48,813 nt of DNA from Acidobacteriota bacterium (lineage in GTDB: Bacteria > Acidobacteriota > Terriglobia > Bryobacterales > Bryobacteraceae), in contig JAPKYX010000034.1 of NCBI GenBank assembly GCA_026394075.1, positions 1-48,813 of the forward strand, given 5' to 3'. The notes under the pieces are model-generated. The model worked only from the letters and a program-made list of their open reading frames with translations, had not been told where the DNA came from and ran no database searches. Below are positions 37,048 through 46,561 of the stretch, piece after piece. How positions within the stretch are numbered: the first letter of the stretch is position 1; each line of letters starts with the position of its first letter. Position numbers and translations under genes: made by a program.

Positions 37048-38018
37048 TGTTCGTCATCCCAGCTTTCCTCATTTTCCTGGGGGCCTTTATGGCCGCGGCC
37101 TACTACGCCTGGATCCAGCCCCGGCAACAGGTGGGCGATGCGCTGGGCCGCCGTTTGCGCGAGCTGCGGGTCCGCTCCGGCGCCGGTGCGCGGACGGCCG
37201 GCAGCGACCTGGTCCGGCGGTCCAACAAAGGCACCTTTGACTTTGTCGGCGAATTCTTCACCCTGTTCGGACTGTTGAACAAGCTGCAGGAAACGATCGA
37301 TCAAGCCAACTTGAAGTACAAGGCCAGTACGGTCTTCGTGCTCTGCGTTGCCATCGGTGCAGTAGCCTATCTGTTTTTCGGCGTGCTGGGCTTGCGCATC
37401 CTCTCGTTGCGTCTGGTCTTCGCGCTGATCTTGGGCTATATCCCGATCTTCTACGTCAACACCATCCGCTCGCGCCGGCTGGCCCGGTTCGAGGAATTGC
37501 TGCCGGACGCGATTGATCTGTTCAATCGCTCGATGAAGGCGGGCCACAATCTGCAGGCCGGGTTGGAGACGATTGCGGGTGAAACCCTGGACCCGGTGAA
37601 AATGGAGTTCCGCAAGGTGATGGAAGAGCTTGCTCTGGGTTCCCCCACTGAGCAGGCCCTCCACCGCCTGGGCGCGCGCGTGCCGATCATCGACCTGAAG
37701 TTCTTCATCACCGGCCTGATCCTGCAGCGCCAGACGGGCGCCAACATGGTGGACATGCTCGAGAATCTGGCCCTGCTGATCCGCGAGCGGTTGAACCTGA
37801 ACGCCAAGCTAAAGGCCGGCACCGCGCAACAGCGGTTGTCCGCCGGTCTGCTGTGCTCCATGCCCATCGTGGTGGGCTTGGGCTTCTGGGTGCTGAAGCC
37901 GGAGTTCATTGAGATCCTTTACAAGGACGAGCGCGGCAGCATGATTCTCACCTACGCCATCGTTTCCGAGATCCTGGGCATTCTCGTCATCCGCAAGCTG
38001 GCCAGTCCGAAATTCTAG
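37047..38018 (+). CDS. tadB: Tad inner-membrane platform protein TadB
   Basis: The 323-residue GspF-like membrane protein has an N-terminal helix (MFVIPAFLIFLGAFMAAAYYAW), a central pair of helices and a C-terminal helix. The T2SSF domain contains LPDAIDLFNRSMKAGHNLQAGLETIAGE and FFITGLILQRQTGANMVDMLENLALLIRERL. It forms the inner-membrane platform with TadC. The preceding TTG is part of the overlap, and ATG 37047 is the better start. Confidence 0.94.
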   Translation: MFVIPAFLIFLGAFMAAAYYAWIQPRQQVGDALGRRLRELRVRSGAGARTAGSDLVRRSNKGTFDFVGEFFTLFGLLNKLQETIDQANLKYKASTVFVLCVAIGAVAYLFFGVLGLRILSLRLVFALILGYIPIFYVNTIRSRRLARFEELLPDAIDLFNRSMKAGHNLQAGLETIAGETLDPVKMEFRKVMEELALGSPTEQALHRLGARVPIIDLKFFITGLILQRQTGANMVDMLENLALLIRERLNLNAKLKAGTAQQRLSAGLLCSMPIVVGLGFWVLKPEFIEILYKDERGSMILTYAIVSEILGILVIRKLASPKF

Positions 38019-38023
38019 ATCCC

Positions 38024-38953
38024 ATGCTGCTGCTCTTCTTCTTACTCACGACGTTGACGCTAGGCACACTGGTCTGGTCCGGTTGGATGATCTTCCATGA
38101 ACAAGAGGACCCGCTGGCGGACCGCTTGGAAGAATTGCAATCCTCGGCCATGGCCACCGCGTCTCGCGGCCCCCGGCGGCGCGCCGGAGGCGGGTTCTTC
38201 AACGGCGTGCTCTACGTGGTCAGCATCATTCCGGGCGGGGAAGACTACCTGTCGGAATCAGAAAAGGAACTCAACCAGGCCGGCATCCGCAACCGGGCGG
38301 CGCTGGCCATGTATGTCCTGGGTTCGGTGGCTTTCACGTTGTCGCTGGTGGGCTTCTTTCTCTGGTTGGGCCGCGACAATCCGCCCACCAACCGCTTTGG
38401 CGGCTTGATCGCCGCGGGCTTGCTGGGGTATCTATTGCCCAAGCAAGTGCTCCACCGGCTGCTAAGCGCCTATCGCCAGAAGTTGCAGGAAGCGCTGCCC
38501 GATACGGTGGACTTGTTGGGCATCACGCTGGGCACGGGCCTGTCGCTGGATCAGGCGATGCTGCGGGTGAGCGAAGAAATGCAGTTCATCTACCCGGAAC
38601 TGGCGGCGGAACTCTCCACCGTCGTGATGCAGGTGAAGGCCGGGCAGGAGCGGGCGAAGGCCTTCAACCAACTGGTCCGCCGCACCGGCATCGACGACAT
38701 CAAGTCCCTGGCCGCGATGATCATCCAGAGCGAACGATTCGGCACCAGCCTCTCGCAGGCGCTGAAAGTCTACGCCGATGCCTTGCGCAACCGGCGCCGC
38801 CTCCGCGCGGAAGCGGCCATCGCCAAGGCCGGCATCAAGATGCTGTTTCCCATCAGCATCTTCATCCTGCCGGTGCTGTTTGCCATCACCCTGGGTCCGG
38901 CGGTGCTGACCTTCCTGGGCGGTGCCAGCGGGATCGGGACGGCCGGACGGTAG
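38024..38953 (+). CDS. tadC: Tad inner-membrane platform protein TadC
   Basis: The 309-residue second GspF-like protein of the Tad platform has membrane helices at both ends and in the middle. Its T2SSF core is ALPDTVDLLGITLGTGLSLDQAMLRVSEEM and SLAAMIIQSERFGTSLSQALKVYADALRNRRRLRAE. It starts 5 bases after tadB and is the last recognisable Tad gene. No prepilin peptidase (TadV/CpaA) follows. Confidence 0.94.
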   Translation: MLLLFFLLTTLTLGTLVWSGWMIFHEQEDPLADRLEELQSSAMATASRGPRRRAGGGFFNGVLYVVSIIPGGEDYLSESEKELNQAGIRNRAALAMYVLGSVAFTLSLVGFFLWLGRDNPPTNRFGGLIAAGLLGYLLPKQVLHRLLSAYRQKLQEALPDTVDLLGITLGTGLSLDQAMLRVSEEMQFIYPELAAELSTVVMQVKAGQERAKAFNQLVRRTGIDDIKSLAAMIIQSERFGTSLSQALKVYADALRNRRRLRAEAAIAKAGIKMLFPISIFILPVLFAITLGPAVLTFLGGASGIGTAGR

Positions 38954-38996
38954 CCGGCTTCGCCGCCGGAGGTCCACCGCGAATCGCTGTTGCGAT

Positions 38997-41678
38997 ATGC
39001 TTCGTGAGATAGGAGTCAGTCTGTTGCGGTTCCTCATTTCACTTCTTTTGGTTATCGGCGTGGCCGGTGCGCAATCGACATCGCCGTCTGCGCCTCCGGC
39101 AGTCTTGCGCCAAAAGTGTGAGAGTTGCCACGGCGCGCGCAACCCTGCCTCTGGCTTCTCCATCCTCAGTGCGGAGGCCATCCTCCGCGGCGGCAACAAA
39201 CACGGCGCGGCGGTCGTCCCCGGCCATCCGGAGCAGAGTGCGCTGCTGAAGTTGATCGACGGTGACCTGACCCCGCGCATGCCCATGGGTGGCGAACTGT
39301 CGAGCGTCGAGCGCCAGCAGATCGAACAGTGGATCCGCACGCTGCCCGCTCTGGCATCCAGCGCCCCGAAGACGGAACAACGCTGGGCTTATGAAAAGCC
39401 GGTCGCCGCGCCGCCGCCTGCGGTGAAGTCCGCCGCGTGGCCCGGGGGCAATGTCATTGATGCTTTTCTGCTGGCCAAGTTGGAAGTCAAGGGCCTGACG
39501 CCCGCCCCAGCCGCCGACAAGCGCACCCTCGTGCGCCGCCTCTACCTTGATCTGCTGGGCATGCCCCCCACGCCCGCGGAGTTCGATGCCTTTCTCAACG
39601 ACACCGCGCCCGGTGCCTATGAGGCGGTGATCGACAAGCTGCTGGCCGACCCGCGCTACGGTGAACGCTGGGGCCGCCATTGGCTCGACTTGGCGCGCTA
39701 TGGCGAAACCAGTGGCCTGGAAGGTGACGGCGCCATCGGCAATGCCTGGCGCTATCGCGACTGGGTAATCAACGCGTTCAACCAGAACATGCCGTATGAC
39801 CAGTTTGTCCGCCTGCAAATCGGCGGTGGTGACGAGCATTCCAAGACCCGCAATAACTATCAGCCGGACGCGCAAGGCTACATCCCGACGGCCTTCCTGC
39901 GGCTGGCTCCGTGGGACCGCTCGAATCTGGTGGCTGCTGAAGTCCGCGCCAACTACCTGGCGGAAGTGACGACGGCGACCGCTTCGGTCTTCCTCGGCTT
40001 GTCGGTCGGTTGTGCCCGGTGCCACGACCACAAATACGACCCCATCCCCCAGCGCGACTTTTACCGCTTGCAGGCTTTCTTCCAAACCACGCAAGCCGCC
40101 CGGGATCTGGATGTTCCCTACAAGGACAAAACGTGGGCGGAACGGGCCAAAGCCAAGGCCGCGGAGTATCGCGCCAAGGTGGACGACGGCCCCGAAAAGA
40201 AGGAGCTGGAAGCGTTCGAGAAAGTGCTGCTGGCCAAGCTGGTGGCGGCCCGCAAGAACCAACCGTCCAAGGAGCTGACCAAAGCGGATTTGCGCCTGGA
40301 ACTGCGGTTGAAGGACACCCGCATCTTCTCTGCCGCCGAACGGGAGGGCCACGCGGAACTGCTCGAAAACGCGGACCGTACCCTGGACAAAGAAGAGCAG
40401 GATCTGCTCGAAGCATCTGAAGCTCAACTGCTGACGAAGCTAAAGGCGGCCTATGCCAGCGGTATTGATCCGGCCAAGCGCTTTGAGGCATTGGGCACCG
40501 CCGATGTGCGCCGTGAGGCGCTAGCGGAGTATTCCGGCAAGTCGATCTTCACCCTGGAAGAGAAGAACAAGTTTGCCGAACTGGACGGGCAGTTGGACAT
40601 CTTCCGCCGACGAATGGGCCGCTGGAATCAAGCGGTGTTGGCCGTCAGCCAAGTGCCTGGTCCGCCGTCCGGACCCGACATTGCCCCGGCCCGCATTCTG
40701 ATTCGCGGCGACTACCGCCAACCGGGCGATGCCGTGGAACCGGGGTTCCTGTCGGCCATTACCGGCAACTCCCAACCAGCGAAGCTGGAAACGGATCGTT
40801 ACCGCCAGTTCCCCACCCGCGGCTGGCGCTTCACGCTGGGTCAGTGGTTGGCGTCACGCGATAATCCGCTGACGGCACGCGTGTTCGTCAATCGCGTCTG
40901 GCAGCACCACTTTGGCGAAGGCATTGTCCGCACGACGAGCGATTTTGGCCGCAATGGCGACCGGCCTAGTCACCCGGAGCTGCTGGACCGTCTGGCAGTA
41001 GATTTCATGGATTCAGGCTGGGATGTGAAGGCGCTGCACAAGAAGATGCTGCTCTCCCACGCTTACCGTCAAGCGGCTGACCATCCGGAAGACGCCAAGG
41101 CGTCCAAGGTGGACCCCGAGAATCGCCTGTTCTGGCGCTTCCACCGTCGGCGCCTGGAAGCGGAAGCGATCCGCGATAGCATTCTGGCGGTCAGCGGTCG
41201 GCTGAATTCGGAGATCGGCGGCCCCAGCGTCTTCCCGCCCCTGCCCAACGACTTGGCCGACTTCGCGCGCTACGGCCGCACGGGCGGACTGATGTGGGAG
41301 CCCAACGAGAAGGATGACGACGCCCGCCGCCGCTCCGTCTACATCTTCCAGCGTCGCTCCTTGCCGCTGCCGATGATGGCCGCCTTTGATGCCATCCCTT
41401 TTAGCGAATCCTGTGACCGGCGCAGCACCACCACCACACCCCTGCAAGCTTTGGCCATGATGAATGGCGACCTGGTGCACCAGGAAGCAGAGAGCCTTGC
41501 GCGTCGCGTGCGGCAGGAAGTGCCGGAGCCGGCCCGCCAGCTGGATCACCTCTTTACGCTGGTGCTCAACCGCCGCGCCACGACGGCTGAACGGCAGCAG
41601 TTCCAGCGTCTGGACGCTACGCTGGAAGCCGCCGCCCGCGTGCTGCTGAACTCGAACGAGTTTTTGTATGTCGAATAG
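38997..41678 (+). CDS. PSCyt1/DUF1549/DUF1553 secreted cytochrome c-like protein
   Basis: The 893-residue secreted protein has a signal peptide ([18 protein letters not shown]), a planctomycete-type cytochrome c domain with the heme motif C41-E-S-C44-H45 (residues about 30-115), and DUF1549 ([50 protein letters not shown]). A charged helical middle region follows, then DUF1553 ([55 protein letters not shown]). A second CxxCH is present in [11 protein letters not shown]. Proteins of this type are nearly always paired with DUF1501 proteins, as here. The substrate is unknown; a role in polysaccharide breakdown or electron transfer is proposed. ATG 38997 is chosen for the signal peptide. Confidence 0.92.
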   Translation: MLREIGVSLLRFLISLLLVIGVAGAQSTSPSAPPAVLRQKCESCHGARNPASGFSILSAEAILRGGNKHGAAVVPGHPEQSALLKLIDGDLTPRMPMGGELSSVERQQIEQWIRTLPALASSAPKTEQRWAYEKPVAAPPPAVKSAAWPGGNVIDAFLLAKLEVKGLTPAPAADKRTLVRRLYLDLLGMPPTPAEFDAFLNDTAPGAYEAVIDKLLADPRYGERWGRHWLDLARYGETSGLEGDGAIGNAWRYRDWVINAFNQNMPYDQFVRLQIGGGDEHSKTRNNYQPDAQGYIPTAFLRLAPWDRSNLVAAEVRANYLAEVTTATASVFLGLSVGCARCHDHKYDPIPQRDFYRLQAFFQTTQAARDLDVPYKDKTWAERAKAKAAEYRAKVDDGPEKKELEAFEKVLLAKLVAARKNQPSKELTKADLRLELRLKDTRIFSAAEREGHAELLENADRTLDKEEQDLLEASEAQLLTKLKAAYASGIDPAKRFEALGTADVRREALAEYSGKSIFTLEEKNKFAELDGQLDIFRRRMGRWNQAVLAVSQVPGPPSGPDIAPARILIRGDYRQPGDAVEPGFLSAITGNSQPAKLETDRYRQFPTRGWRFTLGQWLASRDNPLTARVFVNRVWQHHFGEGIVRTTSDFGRNGDRPSHPELLDRLAVDFMDSGWDVKALHKKMLLSHAYRQAADHPEDAKASKVDPENRLFWRFHRRRLEAEAIRDSILAVSGRLNSEIGGPSVFPPLPNDLADFARYGRTGGLMWEPNEKDDDARRRSVYIFQRRSLPLPMMAAFDAIPFSESCDRRSTTTTPLQALAMMNGDLVHQEAESLARRVRQEVPEPARQLDHLFTLVLNRRATTAERQQFQRLDATLEAAARVLLNSNEFLYVE

Positions 41679-41705
41679 CCGCCCGTTTGTCCAAGGAGCC
41701 ACCCG

Positions 41706-43127
41706 ATGAAGACCCGCCGTCAACTTCTGCTCGACTCCTACCTGGGCCTGGGGAGCCTCGCGCTGGCCGACCTGCTGGCGGCTGACACCGCCTCCGCGGC
41801 CACTCCGGAGCAGCCGCTCACCCCCAAGCCTCAGCATCATGCCGCCAAGGCCAAGAACTGCATCTTCCTATTCATGGAAGGCGGCGTCAGCCAGATGGAC
41901 TTGTTCGACTACAAGCCAGAGTTGATCAAGCGTGCCGGGCAGCAGATGCCGACGGCCGCCAATACCACTGGCGAAATCGCCACCTTCTCGGCCGCGCCCA
42001 ACCGCATCATCCCGCCCTACTGGGATTTCAAACAGCACGGCCAATCCGGCCGCTGGATGTCGGCGCTGCTGCCGCATCTTTCGGGCGTGGCGGATGATCT
42101 CGCCTTCATCCATGGCGTCAAGGTCGATAACAACAACCACGGACCCGCCGTCTACCACTCGCTCACCGGCAACCAGTTCCCCGGAAGCGCCTCCATTGGT
42201 GCCTGGGTTACCTATGGGCTGGGCACGGAGAATCAAGACCTACCCGGCTTCGTCGTCATGGGGGACCGTCGCGGAGCCACCATTGGCGGCGCGGGCGTTT
42301 GGGGCAACGGCTTCCTGCCCGCAGCCTATCAGGGGACACTTTTCCGCAATGGCGACACCCCAATCGTCGACCTGCACCGTCGCGCGCAGATGTCGCCCGA
42401 ACAGCAGCGCCGCGAGCTCGATTTGCTGAACTGGATGAACCAGCGCCACAGCGCGGAGCGCACCAACACATCAGAACTCGACGCCCGCATTGCCGCCTAC
42501 GAACTGGCCTTCCGCATGCAGTCCAAAGCGCCCGATCTGGTGGATCTGGGCCAGGAATCGGAGGCGACGAAGAAGCTCTACGGCCTGGACAATCCGGCCT
42601 CGGAGCCATTCGGCCGCCAGTGTCTGCTGGCCCGCCGCATGGTGGAACGTGGCGTCCGCTTCGTCAAGCTATTGCACGGCGCCGGTGGCGACCGCTGGGA
42701 CGACCACGGCAACATCAAAGAGCGCCTGCCCGTCCACTGCCGCGAAATCGACCAACCGATTGCGGGCTTGCTGAAAGACCTGAAGTCGCGCGGCCTGCTC
42801 GATTCCACGCTCGTCGTCTGGGCCAGTGAAATGGGCCGCACGCCATTCGACAACAACCTGGTCACCGACAAACCCGGCCGCGACCACAACCAGTACGGCC
42901 TCGCCATCTGGATGGCAGGTGGCGGTATCAAGCCCGGGGCAACCTTCGGTGAAACCGACGATTTCTCGGTCCGGGCAGCCCAGGAAGAGATCCCCCTGCG
43001 CGACGTCCACGCCACGCTGTTGCACCTGCTGGGCCTGAACCAGAACCGCCTCACTTACCTGCACGCCGGGCGCTACAAGAAGCTGACCGATATTGGTGGG
43101 CGGGTGATCAAGGAAGTTCTGGCGTAA
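41706..43127 (+). CDS. DUF1501 family protein with Tat-like signal
   Basis: The 473-residue protein is the usual partner of the preceding cytochrome. The N-terminus MKTRRQLLLDSYLGLGSLALADLLA is a Tat-type signal with RR. The core has an alkaline-phosphatase/sulfatase-like layout: KNCIFLFMEGGVSQMDLFDYKP with a metal-ligand Asp, NHGPAVYHSLTGN, and WASEMGRTPFDNN with KPGRDHNQYGLAIWMAGGGI. An AAGGAG ribosome site lies 7 nt before ATG 41706, and the gap to the previous stop is 27 bases, so the two form an operon. Confidence 0.92.
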   Translation: MKTRRQLLLDSYLGLGSLALADLLAADTASAATPEQPLTPKPQHHAAKAKNCIFLFMEGGVSQMDLFDYKPELIKRAGQQMPTAANTTGEIATFSAAPNRIIPPYWDFKQHGQSGRWMSALLPHLSGVADDLAFIHGVKVDNNNHGPAVYHSLTGNQFPGSASIGAWVTYGLGTENQDLPGFVVMGDRRGATIGGAGVWGNGFLPAAYQGTLFRNGDTPIVDLHRRAQMSPEQQRRELDLLNWMNQRHSAERTNTSELDARIAAYELAFRMQSKAPDLVDLGQESEATKKLYGLDNPASEPFGRQCLLARRMVERGVRFVKLLHGAGGDRWDDHGNIKERLPVHCREIDQPIAGLLKDLKSRGLLDSTLVVWASEMGRTPFDNNLVTDKPGRDHNQYGLAIWMAGGGIKPGATFGETDDFSVRAAQEEIPLRDVHATLLHLLGLNQNRLTYLHAGRYKKLTDIGGRVIKEVLA

Positions 43128-43187
43128 CGCCGTGCTGAGGCTCCGGCCCCGCCTGTAGCCCCCAGACTGATAAACTGACGGTTTCCC

Positions 43188-44204
43188 ATGCGAGTAGGAA
43201 TCATCGGCACCGGTGCGATTTCGCACAAACACGCGCAAGCGTACAAGAACATTGGCTTCGAGGTTGTCGCGGTCAACGACAACGCAATGGAGCGGGCGGA
43301 AGAGTTCACCGCGCTCTATGGTGGCGAGGCGTGCATCAGCTACCAGGAGGTCTGCCGCCATCCCAAGGTGGACTTCATCGATGTCTGCACGTTCCCTGAC
43401 TTCCGCCTGCAACCGCTGAAGGTGGCCGCGGCTGCCGGCAAGCACGTGCAGGTGCAGAAGCCGATCGCCACCGACGTGCGGACCGCGCGCGGCATGGTGG
43501 AATTCTGCGCCCAGAGCAACGTGCTGCTGAACATCGTCAGCCAGCATCGTTTTGATGACTCCATCCAGTTTCTAAAGCGCGCCATTGCCGCCGGACGCTT
43601 GGGCAAGATCATCCAAGCCGATGCCTATGTGAAGTGGTGGCGCAGCGCCGAATACTATTCGCGACCCATTAAGGGCAGCTGGCACACTGAAGGCGGCGGT
43701 GCCTTGATCAACCAGGGCATCCACCAGATCGACATGCTGCTGCACTTGTGCGGCGCGGTTTCGGAAGTGTTTGGCTACTGGCAATTGGGTGCCGTCCACA
43801 AGATTGAATCCGAAGACGTGATCACCGCCGTGATGAAGTACGCCAGCGGCGCGACGGGTGTGATCCAGGCTTCAACCGCCATGTGGCCGGGCTACACGGA
43901 ACGCCTGGAGATCCATGGCACCAAGGGCTGCGCGGTGGTCTCCGGCGACAAGCTCACCACCTGGGACGTGCAGGACGATGACGCCTCGGACCCGGCTCCG
44001 GTGGCGAAAGAAGTGGCCTCCGGCGCTTCCGATCCGATGGCGATTTCGCTGACCCCCTTTGAGCGCCAGTTTGCCGACTTCGGCGACGCCATCCGCAACC
44101 ATCGCGCCCCGCTCAATTCGGGCGAAGAAGGACTGCGCGCATTGGAGTTGGTGGAGAGCATCTACAACTCCTGCCGCTCCGGCGACAAGGTGAAGTTGGG
44201 CTAG
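43188..44204 (+). CDS. Gfo/Idh/MocA family oxidoreductase (cytoplasmic)
   Basis: The 338-residue protein has the Rossmann motif VGIIGTGAISHKHAQ at the very N-terminus and no export signal, unlike the protein at 6966. QVQKPIATD corresponds to the EKP motif, with Gln replacing Glu. The C-terminal domain contains GGGALINQGIHQIDMLLHLCG, the conserved GxxxDxGxHxxD-type segment. The substrate is unknown. Its stop overlaps the GTG/ATG start region of thrB, suggesting co-transcription. Confidence 0.9.
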   Translation: MRVGIIGTGAISHKHAQAYKNIGFEVVAVNDNAMERAEEFTALYGGEACISYQEVCRHPKVDFIDVCTFPDFRLQPLKVAAAAGKHVQVQKPIATDVRTARGMVEFCAQSNVLLNIVSQHRFDDSIQFLKRAIAAGRLGKIIQADAYVKWWRSAEYYSRPIKGSWHTEGGGALINQGIHQIDMLLHLCGAVSEVFGYWQLGAVHKIESEDVITAVMKYASGATGVIQASTAMWPGYTERLEIHGTKGCAVVSGDKLTTWDVQDDDASDPAPVAKEVASGASDPMAISLTPFERQFADFGDAIRNHRAPLNSGEEGLRALELVESIYNSCRSGDKVKLG

Positions 44205-44206
44205 TG

Positions 44207-45118
44207 ATGTCTGGTCATCACTGGTCGACAGTCCGGGTTCCGGCATCGAGCGCGAACTTGGGCCCCGGTTTTGATGCGCTTGGTTTGGCGCTGGACATCC
44301 CGCTCACGGTCCGCTTCCGGGCGTCCAAAGAAGTGATCATCCACGCCACCGGACGCGATGCCGAATCGATTCCGCCCGGTGAGAATAATCTGATCTGGCA
44401 AACCGCCCTGCGCATTGCCAGCGAAGCCGGCCGCACGCTGCCGGGCGTCGAGATGGAGATCCACAATGAGATCCCGCTCGGCCGCGGTCTGGGCTCTTCT
44501 GCCTCAGCCCTGGTGGCGGGGGTGGTGATCGCGAACCAGCTACTCAACCTGGGCTGGTCCACGGAACGACTGCTCGATGAGGCCGCCCGCATTGAAGGCC
44601 ATCCGGATAACGTTGCCGCCTGCGTGCTGGGTTCAATCGTGGCCAGCGCCATTGACGAGCAGGGCACGGCCCGCGCCGTCCGGCTGGAGTTGCCTGATTG
44701 GTGTGGCGTCTCGGTGATTGTGCCCAGCTTCGTGCTGCCCACGGTGGAATCGCGGCAAGTACTGCCCACCAGTTATTCCAAGGCGGATGCGATCTTCAAC
44801 GTGCAGCGTTCGGCTCTACTGATTGCGGCGCTCTGCACGGGCAACCGCGAGGCGTTTCCCACTGCTCTGGAAGACCGCTTCCACCAGCCCTACCGGGAGC
44901 GCCTGGTTCCCGGGTTGGCTGAGATCTTGAAGCTCCGCTTGCCCGGCCTGTTGGGCTGTGCGTTGTCCGGTGCCGGCCCCAGCGTGCTGGTCTTTTTTGA
45001 GCGGGGCTTCGAACAGGTCTGCGAGCGGGTTCGCGAGCAGTTCCTGCTGAAAGGCCACGAGGCCGAAATTCTGCCCGCACCCATCGCCCAGACCGGATAC
45101 ACTCTCAGCCAGGATTGA
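44207..45118 (+). CDS. thrB: homoserine kinase
   Basis: Phosphorylates L-homoserine in threonine synthesis. The 303-residue GHMP kinase shows the N-terminal VRVPASSANLGPGFDALGLAL, the ATP loop IPLGRGLGSSASALVAG and the C-terminal GCALSGAGPSVLVFF, all in ThrB order. ATG 44207 follows an in-frame GTG at 44204 that overlaps the preceding stop. No thrC or hom gene is adjacent, which is less common for thrB. Confidence 0.94.
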   Translation: MSGHHWSTVRVPASSANLGPGFDALGLALDIPLTVRFRASKEVIIHATGRDAESIPPGENNLIWQTALRIASEAGRTLPGVEMEIHNEIPLGRGLGSSASALVAGVVIANQLLNLGWSTERLLDEAARIEGHPDNVAACVLGSIVASAIDEQGTARAVRLELPDWCGVSVIVPSFVLPTVESRQVLPTSYSKADAIFNVQRSALLIAALCTGNREAFPTALEDRFHQPYRERLVPGLAEILKLRLPGLLGCALSGAGPSVLVFFERGFEQVCERVREQFLLKGHEAEILPAPIAQTGYTLSQD

Positions 45119-45120
45119 CC

Positions 45121-45972
45121 ATGTCTTTCGAATCTGCTCTCCGCTTCCCCGACGGCGCTCATTGCCGCATTGAGATCCCCTCCACTGAATCACCGCGCGC
45201 GCTGCGCCTGGTCCTTGATGAGGCCAAAGCCCGCCGAGTTCCGGTTCACCGGACTAGTCAAGGCTCCGGGATCATGTTGATGACCGATGACGAGATCCGC
45301 GAGATGGTCGCCATTGGGCAGGAAGCCCAGATCGAGATGAATCTGTTCGTCGGTCCCCGCGCCACTTTTGACACCGGGGCCCAGGCGTTCGCCCCGGCCG
45401 GCAAAGCCCTGGGCCTCAGCCTGCGCGGTGCAGAACAGATGCGTTTCGCGTTGCTCGACATTCAGCGGGCCGTCGAACTGGGCTGCCGCAGCATTCTGGT
45501 CAGCGACATCGGCCTGCTGAAGGTGATGGGCGACATGTGCCGCAAGGGCGAGCTGCCCGCCGAACTGATCATCAAGACCTCCGTGATGATGGCCCCCTGC
45601 AACCCCGATTCCGCGCGGCTGCTACAGGACTTGGGCGCCGGCACGATCAATATCCCGTCGGACTTGTCGATCGACCAGATCGCCGAAATCCGGCAAGCGA
45701 TCACCGTGCCCATCGACTTCTACGTCGAAGCGCCCGACAACATCGGCGGCTTCATCCGCTACTACGAACTGCCCGACATCATCCGCGTCTCGGCACCGGT
45801 CTACATCAAACTCGGCCTGCGCAACTCGCCGGATATCTACCCTTGCGGCACGCACATTGAAGCCACCGCCATGGCTCTCAGTAAGGAACGCGTCCGTCGC
45901 GCGCAGATCGCCTGCGAAATGATCGCGCGGCATGCGCCGTGGGCGGTGTTTTCGAAGTCGACGACGGCTTAG
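45121..45972 (+). CDS. peptidase U32-like TIM-barrel protein
   Basis: The 283-residue protein lacks a signal peptide. It reads as a TIM barrel: IEIPSTESPRALRLVLDEAK, VHRTSQGSGIMLMTDDEI, RSILVSDIGLLKVMGD, GAGTINIPSDLSIDQIAEIRQAI, PIDFYVEAPDNIGGFIRYYE. The closest family I recall is a group annotated 'U32 family peptidase' in Actinobacteria and Acidobacteria, far from the collagenase-like U32 members and without a demonstrated activity. A good ribosome site (AGGA, 6 nt before ATG 45121) sits within the thrB stop region, so it belongs to the same transcript as thrB. Confidence 0.65.
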   Translation: MSFESALRFPDGAHCRIEIPSTESPRALRLVLDEAKARRVPVHRTSQGSGIMLMTDDEIREMVAIGQEAQIEMNLFVGPRATFDTGAQAFAPAGKALGLSLRGAEQMRFALLDIQRAVELGCRSILVSDIGLLKVMGDMCRKGELPAELIIKTSVMMAPCNPDSARLLQDLGAGTINIPSDLSIDQIAEIRQAITVPIDFYVEAPDNIGGFIRYYELPDIIRVSAPVYIKLGLRNSPDIYPCGTHIEATAMALSKERVRRAQIACEMIARHAPWAVFSKSTTA

Positions 45973-46026
45973 AGAAGCCGATCACGCGGGCACAGCAACT
46001 ACCGCTGTGCGAAGCGGTACGTGCGC

Positions 46027-46542
46027 TTAGCTGTCGAGAACCGAGAAAAGGTCACCTAAGCGGATGCTCAATTCATCCGCCCTCAGGTAGCCGTCGGCCG
46101 GGACATCCGCGGGCCGCTGGCCTTGGACGAACTGCCAGGCTCGCCGATTCTCCGGGTCAACGATCCAGGTGAAGATGACACCCCAGGCGTGATACTCCTC
46201 GCACTTGGCGAAGGCCTCGCTGGTGCGGTCGGTGGGTGAAAGTACCTCGATGCACAAGTGCACAGGTTCCGTAGGGTAGGGATCCTGAATCGCATCGCGC
46301 CGCTGGACGATCAAGTCCGGAACCATGAACTTGCCAGGCCGCACCTGGACAGTCACCTCAGAGGCTGATTCCAAGCTCGGAGCTGCTGCGTCAATCAATT
46401 GGCCAATCCGCCGCTGGATCAGGCCATGTTTGCGCGTTGGCATAGGCTTTTGCCGAACCACTCCGTCTTCGTATTCGCTGGCGGGCTTGGTCTCATGAGC
46501 TAGGTACTCTTCAACCGGGATCAGCGCCGCTGTCTGAGCCAT
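46027..46542 (-). CDS. Uma2 family (DUF820) PD-(D/E)XK nuclease-like protein
   Basis: The 171-residue protein has the core Uma2 motifs MVPDLIVQRRDA (Asp), HLCIEVLSPTDRTSEAFAKCEEY (Glu and Lys) and WGVIFTWIVDPENRRAWQF. It is only distantly similar to the Uma2 protein at 9524. A TTG two codons upstream would extend the frame to 46548. ATG 46542 is preferred because the -10-like TATTCT on the minus strand ends exactly 6 nt before it. It follows queE by about 20 bases but probably has its own promoter. Confidence 0.87.
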   Translation of the reverse strand: MAQTAALIPVEEYLAHETKPASEYEDGVVRQKPMPTRKHGLIQRRIGQLIDAAAPSLESASEVTVQVRPGKFMVPDLIVQRRDAIQDPYPTEPVHLCIEVLSPTDRTSEAFAKCEEYHAWGVIFTWIVDPENRRAWQFVQGQRPADVPADGYLRADELSIRLGDLFSVLDS

Positions 46543-46548
46543 GTTCAA

Positions 46549-46554
46549 AGAATA
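46549..46554 (-). promoter_or_regulatory. -10-like hexamer of a probable leaderless promoter
   Basis: TATTCT on the minus strand ends 6 nt before the Uma2 ATG at 46542, and there is no Shine-Dalgarno between. This is the same geometry as at 3238, 9512 and 15404. Confidence 0.45.
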
Positions 46555-46561
46555 TCACCGC

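Noticed and set aside
39039..40427. Minus-strand ORF of 462 codons inside the cytochrome gene
   Set aside because: It is a shadow of the DUF1549/DUF1553 gene, Arg/Gln-rich with no motif.
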